From Amia ocellicauda (Eukaryota > Chordata > Actinopteri > Amiiformes > Amiidae), in contig NC_089863.1 of NCBI RefSeq assembly GCF_036373705.1, forward strand, positions 7,167,357-7,231,356: a DNA stretch of 64,000 nt, in the 5' to 3' direction. Below are positions 42,561 through 54,639 of the stretch, in pieces. How positions within the stretch are numbered: position 1 is the first letter of the stretch; each line of letters begins with the position of its first letter. Below the pieces are notes generated by a model that was given only the letters and a program-made list of their open reading frames with translations, was not told the DNA's origin and did no database searches. A program made the translations under genes and the position numbers.

Positions 42561-43750
42561 AGTAGTATGAAAATCAGTCCATTATCTATACTTTGATTTA
42601 ACTTTTCCTCAGGATGCTATATTCAGATTACGAAGAAACAGCCAGCAGCCAGGAAATGTGCAGCAAACATCAACTAAAACAAGAGTTTTCCACAGAATCA
42701 GGGTACTTATCCAGCTGTGAACAATTCCCCTGTTCCAATCAGCAGCTTCCTCTGTTCCTCAAGGCTCCCTCTTCCTGGCCGCCCTTCGATTGCAGTGATG
42801 ATGTGTGTGTGTGAGGGAGCCAGATGCCCAGTTAATAACAAGTGTGTCATTCTAAGCATGTAATGGGCAGAAAAAAACAAAAAAACTATAAATAAAGCAT
42901 AGACCAGCGACCCACGCAGGTCCAAACAGACTGGCCCACCGGGGATTCTCCCCAAATCTTGGGAATTACATCAATCCATTATCACCAAACCAAGCTAAAA
43001 AAAGTGTGACATTCATCAGATCATTGATATATACTGCAGCTGTGCTGTATGTGGTCATCCATTCATCCATCCATTATCAATAACCTGCTTCATCTAGTAG
43101 ACAGTCGAGGCGAGCTGCAACCCAGTCTAGCAGGGCCTGCATGGTCTTGGTAACAACTCCACTCAAGTATTAGCTCATGCATTTGAAGAAGAGTAAATAG
43201 AAAATATGTGTTTGTTGTTTTAAACTGTTTGAGCACCAGCTCAATTAAAATTTACTGATTTACTCATCTATGCATCTGTTCATGTATTTAAACTTAGCTG
43301 GGAGGGCATTTTATAACATTCATTTTATTTTAAATACATATTTTTTGCTTAATTCTTATTGCATAATTGTTTGGTGTTTACACTAAAATTAAGAGCTAGA
43401 CCAAATCAAAACTTTGACCTTTCTGTGAATTGCAAAGTACAAACCTGTTCCCTATCCTGTTGTTAGATGCCACTTTCCACTACATATACATGCAGAGACA
43501 TGATAGGGGTATAAGTCTGCAAATTTCAATACACGGGTAGGTCAAAGTCTTCGTTTGGTCTAACCCTATCTAATATCTTAAAAAACAGGAATTCCAAAGA
43601 AAAACCTAGAAAAAACAGGATGTTTAAAAAACATGGATATATACTTGCACTATGTTTTCTCTCTGAGCCACAAAGGTAAATGAAATAAAATAGAAATAGG
43701 AATTAAAGAAAATAAACAAAATTTTAATTCTCTCGTAAGAGTTTTGTCGT
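42561..43750. other. Stretch without recognisable gene
   Basis: Includes the common fish phrase catccattcatccatccattatcaa (43058-43083), a dispersed repeat end. No exon supported. Confidence 0.5.
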
Positions 43751-43906
43751 TTAGTGCCAGGGAAACATGTCATGCAGTCGATATGCTTTGTTCTTCTGGC
43801 AAATCCAGCGGTAGTCTCCGGCACAGCTTTGTGTAGGTGTGGGGGTGGCCTCTGTGGTGACACATGGACAGGGGGTTACAAATTCATATTCATCTTCATC
43901 TTCTTC
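43751..43906 (-). CDS. Lectin receptor series A: last lectin-domain exon
   Basis: It follows a ctctgtcag acceptor, reads EEDEDEYEFVTPCPCV, then ends with SCAGDYRWICQKN and a short tail before TAA. The Tyr/His-Arg-Trp-Ile-Cys motif is the final conserved strand and Cys of group V C-type lectin domains. The exon is paralogous to 49046-49177, which shares the PCPC segment. The usual residues before the motif are changed, so the domain may be degenerate. Confidence 0.75.
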   Translation of the reverse strand, partial: EEDEDEYEFVTPCPCVTTEATPTPTQSCAGDYRWICQKNKAYRLHDMFPWH

Positions 43907-44913
43907 CTGACAGAGAATGTGAGAGGAGATCAAGTGAAGTAAAGATAAATAAAAATGAAATGAAAATAAATGAAATAAAAATATATTTATGAAGAAAGAG
44001 AGGAAAATAGAGATCCTTTGCCATCAATGCAAACACACACAAAGAAACAAAGTCTAATATTAAATTTTTTAAATTAAACTTGCAGCTGGCCTTGCTGGCC
44101 TTGCAGCCAGACACCTGATAATAATCTAGCTGCAAGGCCTCTGTGACTTATGCTGACATGGCTATGCTAATGACATGCATATGTAGCATATGCATGTTGG
44201 AGCCCTCGTTCGGATTGTAACTGCATTGATACAAGCGCTCTGCAGCACATAGCTCCACCAGCAAAGCGAAAAAGCAGCTATGCCAAAAGAGCCGACAGAG
44301 GGATTATGTCATTGCAATTAGGTTATTGTACAAGCAGGTGCCTTCATTTCTGTGGGAAATGGGAAAATTAAACAATAAACTAATGTTCCGATGATTACAG
44401 CAGCTTTACCCCAAATGTGTAATTCGAAAACTCAGGAAACTTCATGACAGGGAAAAGATCTCTCATGTCCTCATCCTAGGGGGTTTAATCCAGAATTTGC
44501 CATCATTTGCTTGCAATTCCAGCCAGTCCTGGTATAAAACAGTCACCGGAGGAACTCAATTTTAGTGACATATTATGAACCCTTTTACAATACTGTTGCA
44601 AAAAGCATGAATGATTTGTATGGCGGTTGCTGAGTGGGGTAAAGTATGATACTGATTAGGGTGTTTGATACTGAAGGGCAGCCAGGAGAGACTCTACTGA
44701 TTCATCAGCACAGTGGGGGATATATATAAGAGAAATGGATTCACTGGGTGAGAGAGATGGGTAAACACTGCAGAAACGGTGATGTGAAGAATCCCGTTCA
44801 TCATGGACCAGATGAAAGAGAATAAGGAGACGGGGGCCAGGTCACATACTCTGCCTTCAGTTTCAAATGCAATTCACAGCACAAACACTAGAGGGCAAAG
44901 TTCCTTCACTTGC
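43907..44913. other. Intron of series A; expected middle lectin exon not found
   Basis: No minus-strand exon with the Trp-Ile-Gly-Leu motif is visible here. A perfect palindrome (catgcatatg-tag-catatgcatg) lies at 44174-44196. Confidence 0.5.
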
Positions 44914-45053
44914 CATTTCTTCTTCAGCAGAGGCAAGTGTAGCATTTCTTTGGTCACAGAAGTCAATGGCAGACTGGCAGCTGCCCCTCTCCTCAGAGAA
45001 GAAATAAAACGTATTCTCGTGGAGTAGCCAGCTTTCCTTACTGGATGAACATC
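44914..45053 (-). CDS. Lectin receptor series A: first lectin-domain exon
   Basis: After a tgtgtctgtag acceptor the exon encodes SWLLHENTFYFFSEERGSCQ then FCDQRNATLASAEE. This has the conserved W-x(8)-FYFFS, Cys and NATLA positions of an NK-receptor-type lectin domain. The donor is GC (aatg/GCAAGTG) rather than GT, aligned with the normal GTAAGT of the paralogue at 50933. A Ca-independent group V fold is expected; ligand unknown. Confidence 0.8.
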
Positions 45054-46920
45054 CTACAGACACAGAAGGAGATTATGCATCAAGGGGTGTACACCTACAT
45101 TTCCAACACTTTCTCCAAACTGAATGAAATGGTAAAAGCTAGCCCACACAAAGAAGAGCAATAGTGTTTGAAGGGTGTGAGGCAGAACACTTTTCTCACC
45201 AGCTCACTTGTTAGTTAATTAAATCTATACCTGAAACACTGACCAATTTACAGTATGATGTTTTGCTGTGTACAGTTTAATAACATATGATAATGATGAT
45301 TGATTATTATTATTATTAACATCCATCCATGTTAATCCATGCTTCATGCAGTACAGGGTCACTATGATTACAAAATAATTCACATAAACGCTCACCAGCA
45401 ACTGACACCTTTGCGCTCAGGAACTCTCGACTGAAATTAAAGTCTGGGGAGAAAAGCAAAGGGCAAACCATTCAGTTCTTCAGATTTTGAATATGAATAT
45501 CCTGCTTAGTCTTAAATCCAGTGTATCATGTTGGGATCAGTGCAGGGGAAGTATTCCCATATTCAAATCAGCCTCTGTCTGGAATAGCACAAAGAGATAC
45601 AGAAATAAATGAGTGTATCTGCAAACAAACGAAGAATACGTGAGGTCAGGGAAAGAGTGAAAATGTTCAAATGACAATGGGCGAAATGAAGGCAAAACCA
45701 GAAGATGGCCACATAGAAGATGGGAAGATGAAATAATAACATTTACAGATGTGGCAAAATTCAAGCCTGAAGAACCCCGAAACACGGAAATTTCAATCAA
45801 AACTCAAAATAAAATATATATATGTAATAAACCAAAGATGGGTCGGTCTGGCTTTGTGTATGTTCATCAGTCTTTTTGTGTAAATGTCATGTGTTAAAGT
45901 ATTCAACACATAATAAATTAATGTTTGTTTTTTACTTCGTTGACAGTGTTCAGTACAGTACTTTTATGGATACTGTAAACCTGTTTCATCAATACCATAT
46001 CTGGATGATTTTAATTTTAATTAAATATATATATTAATGCAACTTATTATTTATTTAATTATTTCTCAGAGGAGGTAGCAGAAGGAAAAAAACAGATGAG
46101 CCGTTTGCAGGTTCTGATTTGAATTCTCCTATATGGAAAACATATTGGTCCACACTGTATCATGAGAGTAAAGTCCTCTTATTTGAAGGGTGGCTATCAA
46201 ATGTGTATGATACAGGTTCACACTCACTGTTGAGTTCCCATTTCATACTTTTAACTGGGACTGTCAGATGTCATCATGCTGCAAATTGAAAAAGTAGATC
46301 TCGTGTCAAGAAAAGGTTGGGCACCCCCCATTTACAGCATCCAAGCTGTTTTGAGCAAGTTTTGACAGCACACGTACAGCTGAGGCTCTCCAAATCTATC
46401 CACTCACCGCTCTGAAGCTGTTGACCAATGACATGGATTTATGAGGCTAGAATACACCCCTAGCAGAAACGGGGCATGGTTTTGGCATAACTGCGTTAGG
46501 AAAAAAAAAGTCACCCTCCAAACACTGGCTTTTTAATGATGCTCACCTTCCTGTTCTGGGTTAGAGGGCAACTGCCACAGAGCTGTTGTGCCAGCTTCTA
46601 GAGTTGGGTTTCAGGTCTCTGAGCAGGACTGAGAACAACGCCACCTCCCTGTAGTGGTCACACTATGTAATTACGCCATATATAAGCTGGCAATACCCAC
46701 CACCCATAAATTACAGCATCGAAATGCTACCATTTACCCGTGATAGAGTCATAGTACCCCCACTGTACGCCAACTGTACCTTCTTATAACAGAACCAGTA
46801 CTATCTGCTACAATAGATTTTGCTTATTGTATTTAACACAGAGAGTGTCTATATGCAATGCCCTGAAGAAGAAACAAGAAAACAAACAAACAGCAGAAGT
46901 GAAGATGGTTTAATTCTCAC
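45054..46920. other. Intron of series A
   Basis: No certain stem exon. Near 45735-45790 the plus strand reads TFTDVAKFKPEEPRNTEIS, which faintly resembles a lectin receptor tail but is in the wrong orientation and lacks an in-frame start. Confidence 0.4.
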
Positions 46921-47025
46921 AGTGGACCGCCACCAGCACCAGAATGATCCCCAGCAGCACAGCATTGAGGAGGAGCAGGAGGAGGAAAAGCAGCTGCCTG
47001 TGCTTCAGCCTTCCAGGAAACAAGT
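46921..47025 (-). CDS. Lectin receptor series A: transmembrane exon
   Basis: A 105-bp exon lies between a tgtgttgcag acceptor and a GTGAGA donor. It encodes basic residues (FPGRLKHRQ) followed by a hydrophobic span ending NAVLLGIILVLVAVH. This is the signal-anchor of a type II membrane receptor, and the exon length equals that of the paralogue at 53560. Confidence 0.82.
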
Positions 47026-47272
47026 CTGCAACACAAGAAATCAGAAATGAGTGGAAATCACAAGTCCATGATGGTGCAGGTCTATAGTGTATGGCCTTTA
47101 TGTTATATCTCTTTACATTTCCTTACAAGGACTGCAAGTCACCTTGAACCATAAGCTTCAGCCAATCATATTAATATGTCTGTTCCTGCTGAGTAAAACA
47201 CAATAAGGAAGATGTTAATCTTTTACAGAACACCACGCACCCCGACCCTCACTCTATCTCTCTCTCTCCCTA

Positions 47273-47327
<55 letters not shown>

Positions 47328-48077
47328 CTCCCTTTCTCTCACACACATGCACTTGAAGAAGTTCAAAATTTAGCAAGATAGTTAAAGCTGCTAACAGTTG
47401 CTGCTCCTCAGAAGAATGTGGCTACTTCTGCTTCCTCAAATTAGAAACAAAATCATTTTGGAAGCCCACACTTTCTATAGTTCAAACCTGATAGAGAAAA
47501 CAATGGGATTTCTTTATTTTCTTTATTGTAATGTACTTTTTTTTTTACCAAATAATGTTATGCACTAATAAATAATGATTGTGTGTTTTCAAGATGATTG
47601 ATGAAGACCAAACATTATTGAATGTGAAGTTTTAGTAAATGGTTTCAGAGGGGACAGGCAGAGAATAAGTGACTGAAAGACCAAGCACATCAGAGTGAAG
47701 GACAAACCATACAACCACCCATGCAGTGAGTGAGTGCTTGTGTGTGTTTCAGAGAGAGGGAATTATGGGAATCTCTTATGAATACACATTTAATGCAGGT
47801 GAATCTGTATATTCATAATTTTTAATGAATTAGGACCTGTTAGGACTAATTGATAAATTATTGTGTGTTTAGTTACAGTGTTATTATATGTGTTATTACA
47901 ATCTTATTGCAGCTTTACTGATATTAGTTTATTTGACAGGTATCAATTTATAAACTCCACTTTACAGTTTTTTTAGATTCTAGTTTTTTATTTTAGCAAC
48001 AATACATGTTACCAAAGGATGGAAGGAACACAGAATGGTATTATTACTGTCCCCCTCCCTGTACTAAGACCACTAAC
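47026..48077. other. Intron of series A
   Basis: Contains a (TC)n microsatellite at about 47253-47340. No exon seen. The part from about 48006 matches the intron flank of the orphan exon at 41.1 kb. Confidence 0.6.
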
Positions 48078-48198
48078 CTGTCATTCCATGGTTGTGCTTC
48101 TTGGCTGGATTAAAATGCAATGATTCGTACATGTCTTCTGTCTTGAGTCCCGAGGAGTCCTCATAATCGTTAAGCTTAGGGGGTTCAGTGTGTGCCAT
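48078..48198 (-). CDS. Lectin receptor series A: first exon (cytoplasmic tail)
   Basis: It starts MAHTEPPKLNDYEDSSGLKT and ends at a GTTAGT donor. Tyrosine motifs NDYEDS and MYESLHF could be phosphorylated; the second is a YxxL of ITIM-like form without the usual hydrophobic residue at -2. With the exons at 46921, 44914 and 43751 it gives a plausible type II lectin receptor lacking only a middle lectin exon. Confidence 0.78.
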
Positions 48199-49045
48199 TC
48201 TTAAAGAACCCAGTAGTATCTAGCAGTAACTCCTACTTAGACCTGAACCAAACTGAGAGACAAACTGAGTGCTGAACAAAATGCGCGACTCATTTACCAC
48301 TGCGATAAGTCTCCTTCTCCTATTCTAGAAATTAAACTGATTAAATCCACCATTTCCATTTTTTTTTTCTTTTTTTTTTTTGATTTTCTGGAAATGCATA
48401 CTTACTTTAAGATGTAATGAAAATGTTAGAATTGATATCCTTAGAGTTCTGATTGGTAGGGCCAGGGTTGGGGGTTATGGCTGGAGTTAGGGCTTATACG
48501 TAGTCAACATCAGAAGTCTAGTGCATGATATCCCTTTGATATTCATAAATGAATGCAATGGTAGCTATGTTCATTATTGTAAAGTGTCACCAATAAGTCA
48601 TGCATCCTTTTCACTTGCATTAGTTTTCCTTTCAGGACAATGCTTACAAACCTCACTGGCGTCAAACACAGAGAAATATATGAGAAGATTTTTTGGTTTG
48701 TTTTAGTTTATGGTTTAATTTTATTAATTTTCCTTTACAAGCAGTAAACATAAAAACTGTTGTTATCTGACACGTTATTCAAGAATGACAGCAGTAGAGA
48801 TATGTGTTGAGTGGCTTAGCACTGCTTCACCATAAACCCCTTAAAATGCTTTCCATGTAAAAATCAAAGCATGTCAATGTATTTTGTATCAATTCTCTGG
48901 GAACTCCTTTACGTCGACACCTGTATATATGGACTGTCAGAAACTGAATGTGTATTTGAAGCTGTGGACTGACCAGGGTGCCTAGATGCATGTTTTGTGA
49001 CAGTAATTACAAGACAAAAGAACCATCATTTATTTGAGAAGGCAG
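48199..49045. other. Interval between lectin series A and B
   Basis: AT-rich with a long T run at 48360-48381. The promoter of series A should be in the first part (transcription leftward), but I see no clear element. Confidence 0.45.
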
Positions 49046-49177
49046 TTATTGACTGTGGTGGAAGATATTTCTCTGGCAGATCCAACGGTGGTCTCCATCA
49101 CAGCCATCTGGTCGAGGGGGGACCCGCCCTGTGGAGAGGAGGGCACAGGGGCAGGGGGCTGCTTGGCCCGAAGACTC
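49046..49177 (-). CDS. Lectin receptor series B: last lectin-domain exon
   Basis: It follows a ctttcag acceptor, contains AAPCPCALLS and ends GCDGDHRWICQRN with a short tail and TAA. It is paralogous to 43751-43906. Confidence 0.75.
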   Translation of the reverse strand, partial: ESSGQAAPCPCALLSTGRVPPRPDGCDGDHRWICQRNIFHHSQ

Positions 49178-49334
49178 CTGAAAGGAAGGGGCGGGTGGGG
49201 GGTGGGAGAGAGAGTGCATGTTAAGTAGCATCTGTTCTTGCAAATATACTGTAAATGCTGTACCTGTGACTAACTTTTGTTCTCTTTCTGTAGAAGCTTT
49301 GCACTTTGTATTTTTGACCTTTGTTTGCACTTAT

Positions 49335-49385
49335 GTTGTAAGTCGCCCTGGATAAGGGCGTTTGCCAAGAAATAAAAATAATAAT
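49335..49385 (+). repeat. SINE tail fragment with (AATA)n end
   Basis: Reads taagtcgccctggataagggcg and runs into an AATA repeat. Confidence 0.65.
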
Positions 49386-49954
49386 AATAACAATAGAAGC
49401 TGTATGTGCATAAGGGTTCTGTCTGTCTGTCTGTCCTACCGCTTGCCCGTTGGCATAGTCTGCTTTCCTGACATTGCCATGCCTGTCCCCTGGCCGTGTT
49501 TCCTCCTGACTCTGTGGACTTCATTTACACTGTTCTCTCTATCTCCTCCTGTGGCGTGGAGCTCTCTCCACCCTGTCTGAAGGGAATACGTTATGAATAT
49601 TTAAAAACAGAGGGCTCTACTCCAGAGTGTATTTGTGTACTATACCCTTTATACAGATATCTCTTATGAAGTAAACACACACATATGGGTCTTGCCAGCT
49701 TAGAGTACATCAGGGTATTTTTGAAAAAAGAATGCTCGAGACACCAGTATGGTAGTATTTTTTCCTGCTTTGACAAATGTCTTGTGACATAGGAAGACTG
49801 GGTGAATCACCACAAGACATTCTATTTTGGGCACCTCCAGTTCCACCGAGATTGAGAAATGCTCCTTTAACCATTGCAGAGATTGGCGAACTGGCAAAAC
49901 AAGCCAAACTGATCAAAATGAACCCATTCAGTGGCACATGGAGGCTTACCTCAG

Positions 49955-50077
49955 GTTCTCCGTTCAGAGTGTCTTCGTCATCAGATAGAGAGTCTACAAA
50001 ATGTGTACGGTCCATGTCCTCAACCCAGAAATCCTTCCCTCCGGCCTGTGACACCCACCAGCCCTGCTACAAACACA
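49955..50077 (-). CDS. Candidate exon of unknown identity
   Basis: After a pyrimidine-rich tgtttgtag acceptor the frame reads GWWVSQAGGKDFWVED, then SLSDDEDTLNGEPE, and meets a GTAAGC donor. It lies inside the intron of lectin series B, where the middle lectin exon would be expected, but it carries no Trp-Ile-Gly-Leu motif. It may be an exon of another gene, an exonised sequence or chance. Confidence 0.35.
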
Positions 50078-50166
50078 GCCACAGCAAGAACTGGCATTTA
50101 GGGATGCATTCAGGAATGGTCTCCACTGCTGACCTTCGTGATGTGAATGAGATTCCAAAAATGTCA

Positions 50167-50262
<96 letters not shown>

Positions 50263-50932
50263 TCAGGTAAATCTGCTTACATTAGAGAAACAGGCTGCAT
50301 GGGGAGGGCAGGTCTTACAAGAGAAGTGTTGGAAAGTACTTTCAGTGGGAGTGTACCTTCCAAAAAACAATGCAGTACACTCCTGTCACTCATTGTCCCC
50401 ACTGCAGTGCACTAAACACTGTATTTGTGTTAGGACTGAGGTGCTGGATGAAAGTCATAAGCAAATAACTGATTTAGCAAAGAGCAAATGAGAGCTTAGT
50501 GGAATGGAAACTGGATATTCCAGTTACTCTACAGGACTATTATAGACTGGGTAGCATTACTGTATGTAAAGCATAGGCATTTGGCATTTGTTTCCAGTAA
50601 TGCGCAGTGTATGTATGTATTAACATCACTAATCCTGGATTTAAAACAAGCTGGGATGTACCCGGTTTTGGGAAGACCCAAAACCAAGATGCATCCGGAC
50701 ATTACACAGAGGTGATATATCTAGTATTGTAAACAGACAAAGGTGTAGTAAATCAGCACATCCAGTTCGAGGTCGGCCGGGAAATAAATCCACAAAGAAA
50801 TCACTTTGGTTCTGCAGGATCATGGTTCCAGATCCCTGTGTTTGTGTCACTTTCCACTCTGACATCCTCCGCTTTCTGGTTTAAAATGCAATTCTACGTG
50901 TGCACACTAGAGGACCCTACTACTGTACTTAC

Positions 50933-51081
50933 TTTTGACTCCAGCATGGCATGGGCAAGCGTGGCATTTCTCTCAGCACAGAAGTCCTTGGCAGACTGGC
51001 AGCTGCCCCTGCCAGCAGAGAAGTGATAAAAGGCATTCTGATAGATGAGCCAATATTCCTCAGTGCGTAAAGAGGAAATTC
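50933..51081 (-). CDS. Lectin receptor series B: first lectin-domain exon
   Basis: After a tgtgtctgtag acceptor it encodes EEYWLIYQNAFYHFSAGRG then SCQSAKDFCAERNATLAH and ends at GTAAGT. Positions of Trp, Phe-Tyr, Cys and NATLA match the series A exon. It is three codons longer than series A. Confidence 0.8.
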
Positions 51082-51599
51082 CTACAGACACAGAGAAAGA
51101 AATAGACAGTGAAGTGTGACATCATCATCATCAGAATGCAAGGTTATGGGCAAGCAGAACATGAAGTGGCACTTAGATCTTCCGGATATTTATACACCCT
51201 AATGATTTCACAGAGGTGTTACATCACCGTAACGTACACCATGAGTCCCTTTCGCACTGGCAAGGGCTATTACATGGGCATTACAAGTAATATGTGTATA
51301 CCGATGGATTTTAGTTATTAATAGGAACTTGATTGATCACACCTGAGAGGTTACATTAATTGCCCCTGAATCGACTATTTGAATGAGGTGCTTTGTGCAT
51401 TCGAGAGAGCGAGGAGTGTGGTGCTGTTACTGGCAGATCGTTTACGGTGGAGCGTCTGGCATGGTGACTGTGACGGTGCCAAGTGGGGTTTGTCATTTTG
51501 GACTCCAGGGTGCTGTTTGTGGAAGTTGGATAAAAACTGATGTAGCTGAGCTCTCTCGGACATGAGAAACTGGGCCCTCCCCCTCAGCTTTTGCACTTC

Positions 51600-53190
51600 G
51601 ATAAGTCCCCTTGATTGAATTGCTAATTACTAGAATAGATTATTATTATTGCTTATCCAGGTTTATTTCTCAATATTAATATACCTATAACTACATCTTG
51701 ATATCAACTAAACATTGTAGTTGTAGCTGTTCCCTGTACAACCCCCCAGAGCAATTGTCAGGGCCGTTTCTAGCTTTTTGGAGGCCCTAAGCAGGATTTG
51801 ATTTGGGGACCCCTTCCTCACTGTAGCCCACTTGGTACAAAATCAAACTAACATAGGCTTAAGCCTATATGAACAAACATACAATATACACATATACATG
51901 TCAAGACTTAATAGGGACCTGTTAGCAGCAACATCTTTTATTAACAAAAGTCTGGAACAAAATTAGAAGAGCATAAATGCATTATGATATTTAGCCACTA
52001 GATGGCACTGTATGGAACTGTAACAAAATACAAACACTAACCCGAAGAAATGACAAGGTAACAAAAAAGCTTTTAAAAACGTAATAGCTTAAAAGCATAA
52101 AATATTTAAAACTTTATGGACACAGCATGTTGTGAACTAGAAATGTTGTTGACCTAAGCTGTATTATACACAATTGCGTGCAGACTAGGTTTCTCTGTAG
52201 TTCTTAATTACAGTAATAATCTACCTGAGCCTAAATTAATTATTTTGTGAAATAATCCAGTAGACCTGTATTTCCAAAATCCCATTTTTTACAATGACAT
52301 ACAATTAGTGGTTCACAATTTTTTGCCCCAGGCTTAGTCATTGTCAGCAGAATCCCATCATGTGTAGTCTGAAGACTGTCAGTCAACAAAGGTCCTGACT
52401 GGTATTTATTACACACTTTGCAGGTTGAAATTAGACTTTCTAGACCAAGCTACAATTGCCAAAATCCCATTTGCTGATTGTAACTTACTAGCTAATTAGC
52501 TAACTTGATCATTGATGCTGCAGAACTAGGTAGCAGTGTTTGAGGCAAAAGGGTTAAACAAACCTCTTGCAGATCCTATTCATGGTGAAACTCGCTATAG
52601 ATGCAATTACACAGACACCATGTTATAATAAAACGCTATTTGGTGGCAGGTAAAGTGAACTTAGACTGTCCAGTTAAAGTAACAAGAAAAAAAAAAGTGT
52701 TATGAGAATGTGTGTATGAGTGCCTGTGGCTTTATTTATAAATAATGTGCAGTCGTACTATGTTTATTACTGCCCTCAGGAGTACTAGGAGTATGAGATG
52801 TGAAGAGTCACACACAAACAATGTTATGTTATCACAACTCTTAATATAGATCAGGGATATGTGCTTGTTATATTCTGTTGTATTTATAGTGTTTTTGTCT
52901 TCTTATTAGTTTATTTATCTATTTTATAATCTCATTTTCTTTTATTTTTATTTATTTATTCTTGTATTTTCTTTAATTACTATGTTCCTTCCACCCCCTG
53001 TTCCCAGGGTGATACATGGTACACTGTGTTGTAGTTTGAAGCTTTTGGCAACACCTAGTGCACTCCTATCGTGCCAATAAAGCCTCTTTGAATTTGGGAG
53101 TAGGTGAAGAAGACTGATTGAACTGAGATTAGGATTTCAATGGAACAGCAGTCAAAACTTGACCAATTAAATAATAACAAAAAAACACAC
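51600..53190. other. Intron of series B with repeat-derived sequence
   Basis: A segment at 51768-51830 (gggccgtttctagctttttgg) looks like a transposon end. The rest is AT-rich, without exons. Confidence 0.5.
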
Positions 53191-53198
53191 ACACTTAC

Positions 53199-53237
53199 CA
53201 TTCAGTGTATTATGAACGCCGCGGGTAGAATGAGAAT
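53199..53237 (-). CDS. Lectin receptor series B: short stem exon (39 bp)
   Basis: A 13-codon segment (DSHSTRGVHNTLN) is flanked by a tttttcag acceptor and a GTAAGTG donor. It lies between the transmembrane exon and the first lectin exon, where a stem exon is expected. The call rests only on splice sites and position. Confidence 0.5.
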
Positions 53238-53559
53238 CTGAAAAATGCACAAAGCAGGACAAACAAGACATTTAGATAATCTGTCAGTTTACATTTGAAT
53301 GACTATACTAGATTTGGATATAGTGCAGGGGGGGGGGTATTGGGGACAACGGTGGCCCTATTGGCTCCTGGCAACTGACCACTTTTTACAGTATGGTGAT
53401 GAGCCGTGGTTCTGACAACAACTAAGTTATAGCAGGATCACAAATACAGAAGTGTATATTTCATCAGTGGAGCACACACAACATGCTCTGGAATCCCCTG
53501 GCAAGGGATCAAACCCAACGAGAGAGAGAAAGAGAAGTGAGGCACGGCGCAAGTCTTAC

Positions 53560-53664
53560 AGTGAACTGCCACCAGAACCAGAATGATCCCGAGCAGAACA
53601 CCATTCACAACGACCAGGAGGAGGAAAATCTGCCTTCTGTCCTTAGAGCTCCGAGGAGGAGAGT
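53560..53664 (-). CDS. Lectin receptor series B: transmembrane exon
   Basis: A 105-bp exon encodes SSKDRRQIFLLLVVVNGVLL then GIILVLVAVH, a positive flank followed by a membrane span. The donor is GTAAGA. Two acceptor AGs lie 15 bp apart (gcagactcaggtgttgcag), so alternative use is possible. It is paralogous to 46921-47025. Confidence 0.82.
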
Positions 53665-54066
53665 CTGCAACACCTGAGTCTGCAATCACAAGTTGGAGTC
53701 AGGTCAGGCTGAAGGTGCTATGACAGTCTCTGTTCTAGGCAGAAGCCATGAGCTAAATTTATCCCTTGACTAATTCTGTGCGGGTGACATTCATAACCAA
53801 CCATTTCATTTTCTGAACTGCAATTAAGTTCATTATAAGTAGTAGTAGTAATTTAGTTTGAAATGAAAATATGTCATCACTGGATGACAACTCTGCATAA
53901 AACATTTGTTGATATCCTTCAATAAAGAACTTCTTGTTTTAAACAGACGGGCTTGCATTGAATGTAGGAATTGGACTGCCTTTTCAAAAACCCTTTCAAA
54001 GTGTTTTGTAAGGGAAAGAACACATACTGTTATCATACACCATCATATTCATATATACACTACTGA

Positions 54067-54185
54067 CCTGCCTTGCCATGGTCTGGGCCTCTGCGCTCAG
54101 TGAACTCCATAATTTCGTATGTTGCATCAGCCTTCAGATCTGAGTTTTCGTACCCACTGGAGTCGGCTCGATTTTTCTGGGACAT
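54067..54185 (-). CDS. Lectin receptor series B: first exon (cytoplasmic tail)
   Basis: It starts MSQKNRADSSGYENSDLKAD, has tyrosine motifs GYENS (YxN type) and TYEIMEF (YxxM type), and ends at a GTCAGT donor. It is homologous in layout to the 48078 and 41106 exons but with different signalling motifs. Confidence 0.75.
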
Positions 54186-54639
54186 CCTCTCCTGAAAACC
54201 CCACTTTTGTAATAAATCAGACCCCGAAGTAGCACGCCACTTGGAAACTGCCTGCTCTTTTTCCGATTGTAATGACTGAAAAGAATGACTGAAAGAAGAC
54301 TTCTCTTCCTCAGCTTGATGTATGTCGTTATTTTTGTATGCACAACAAGGGCAAAAAAATATATTAATCATACAGTTTCAAGACTGTTGATGATGTTGAC
54401 CACAGTCTTTCAAGTGTGGTTGATTTTCAGAGTGGCTTGCGTATTTCTCTTCCTCTATTTAATACTGAACTTACAATTGAAGAGACAAGTATAGTCAAAA
54501 GTCACACCATATTCAGTCTCTACAGCACACTTTCTGTCGTTAACATGCAGTAATCTGTGAAAATTAAGGCATGTTTTCCTATCAAAGAAAGTAATAAACT
54601 CAAACTGTAACTGTAATTCAGTACTTAAAGAAATGAGGG

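Noticed and set aside
45735-45790. Plus-strand TFTDVAKFKPEEPRNTEIS, similar in style to lectin receptor tails
   Set aside because: It is on the opposite strand to all other receptor exons and lacks an in-frame start and clear splice donor.
50740-50830. Second transmembrane-like exon (contains DLFPGRP, like series A)
   Set aside because: Similarity covers only a few residues. The following sequence is not a continuous hydrophobic span.
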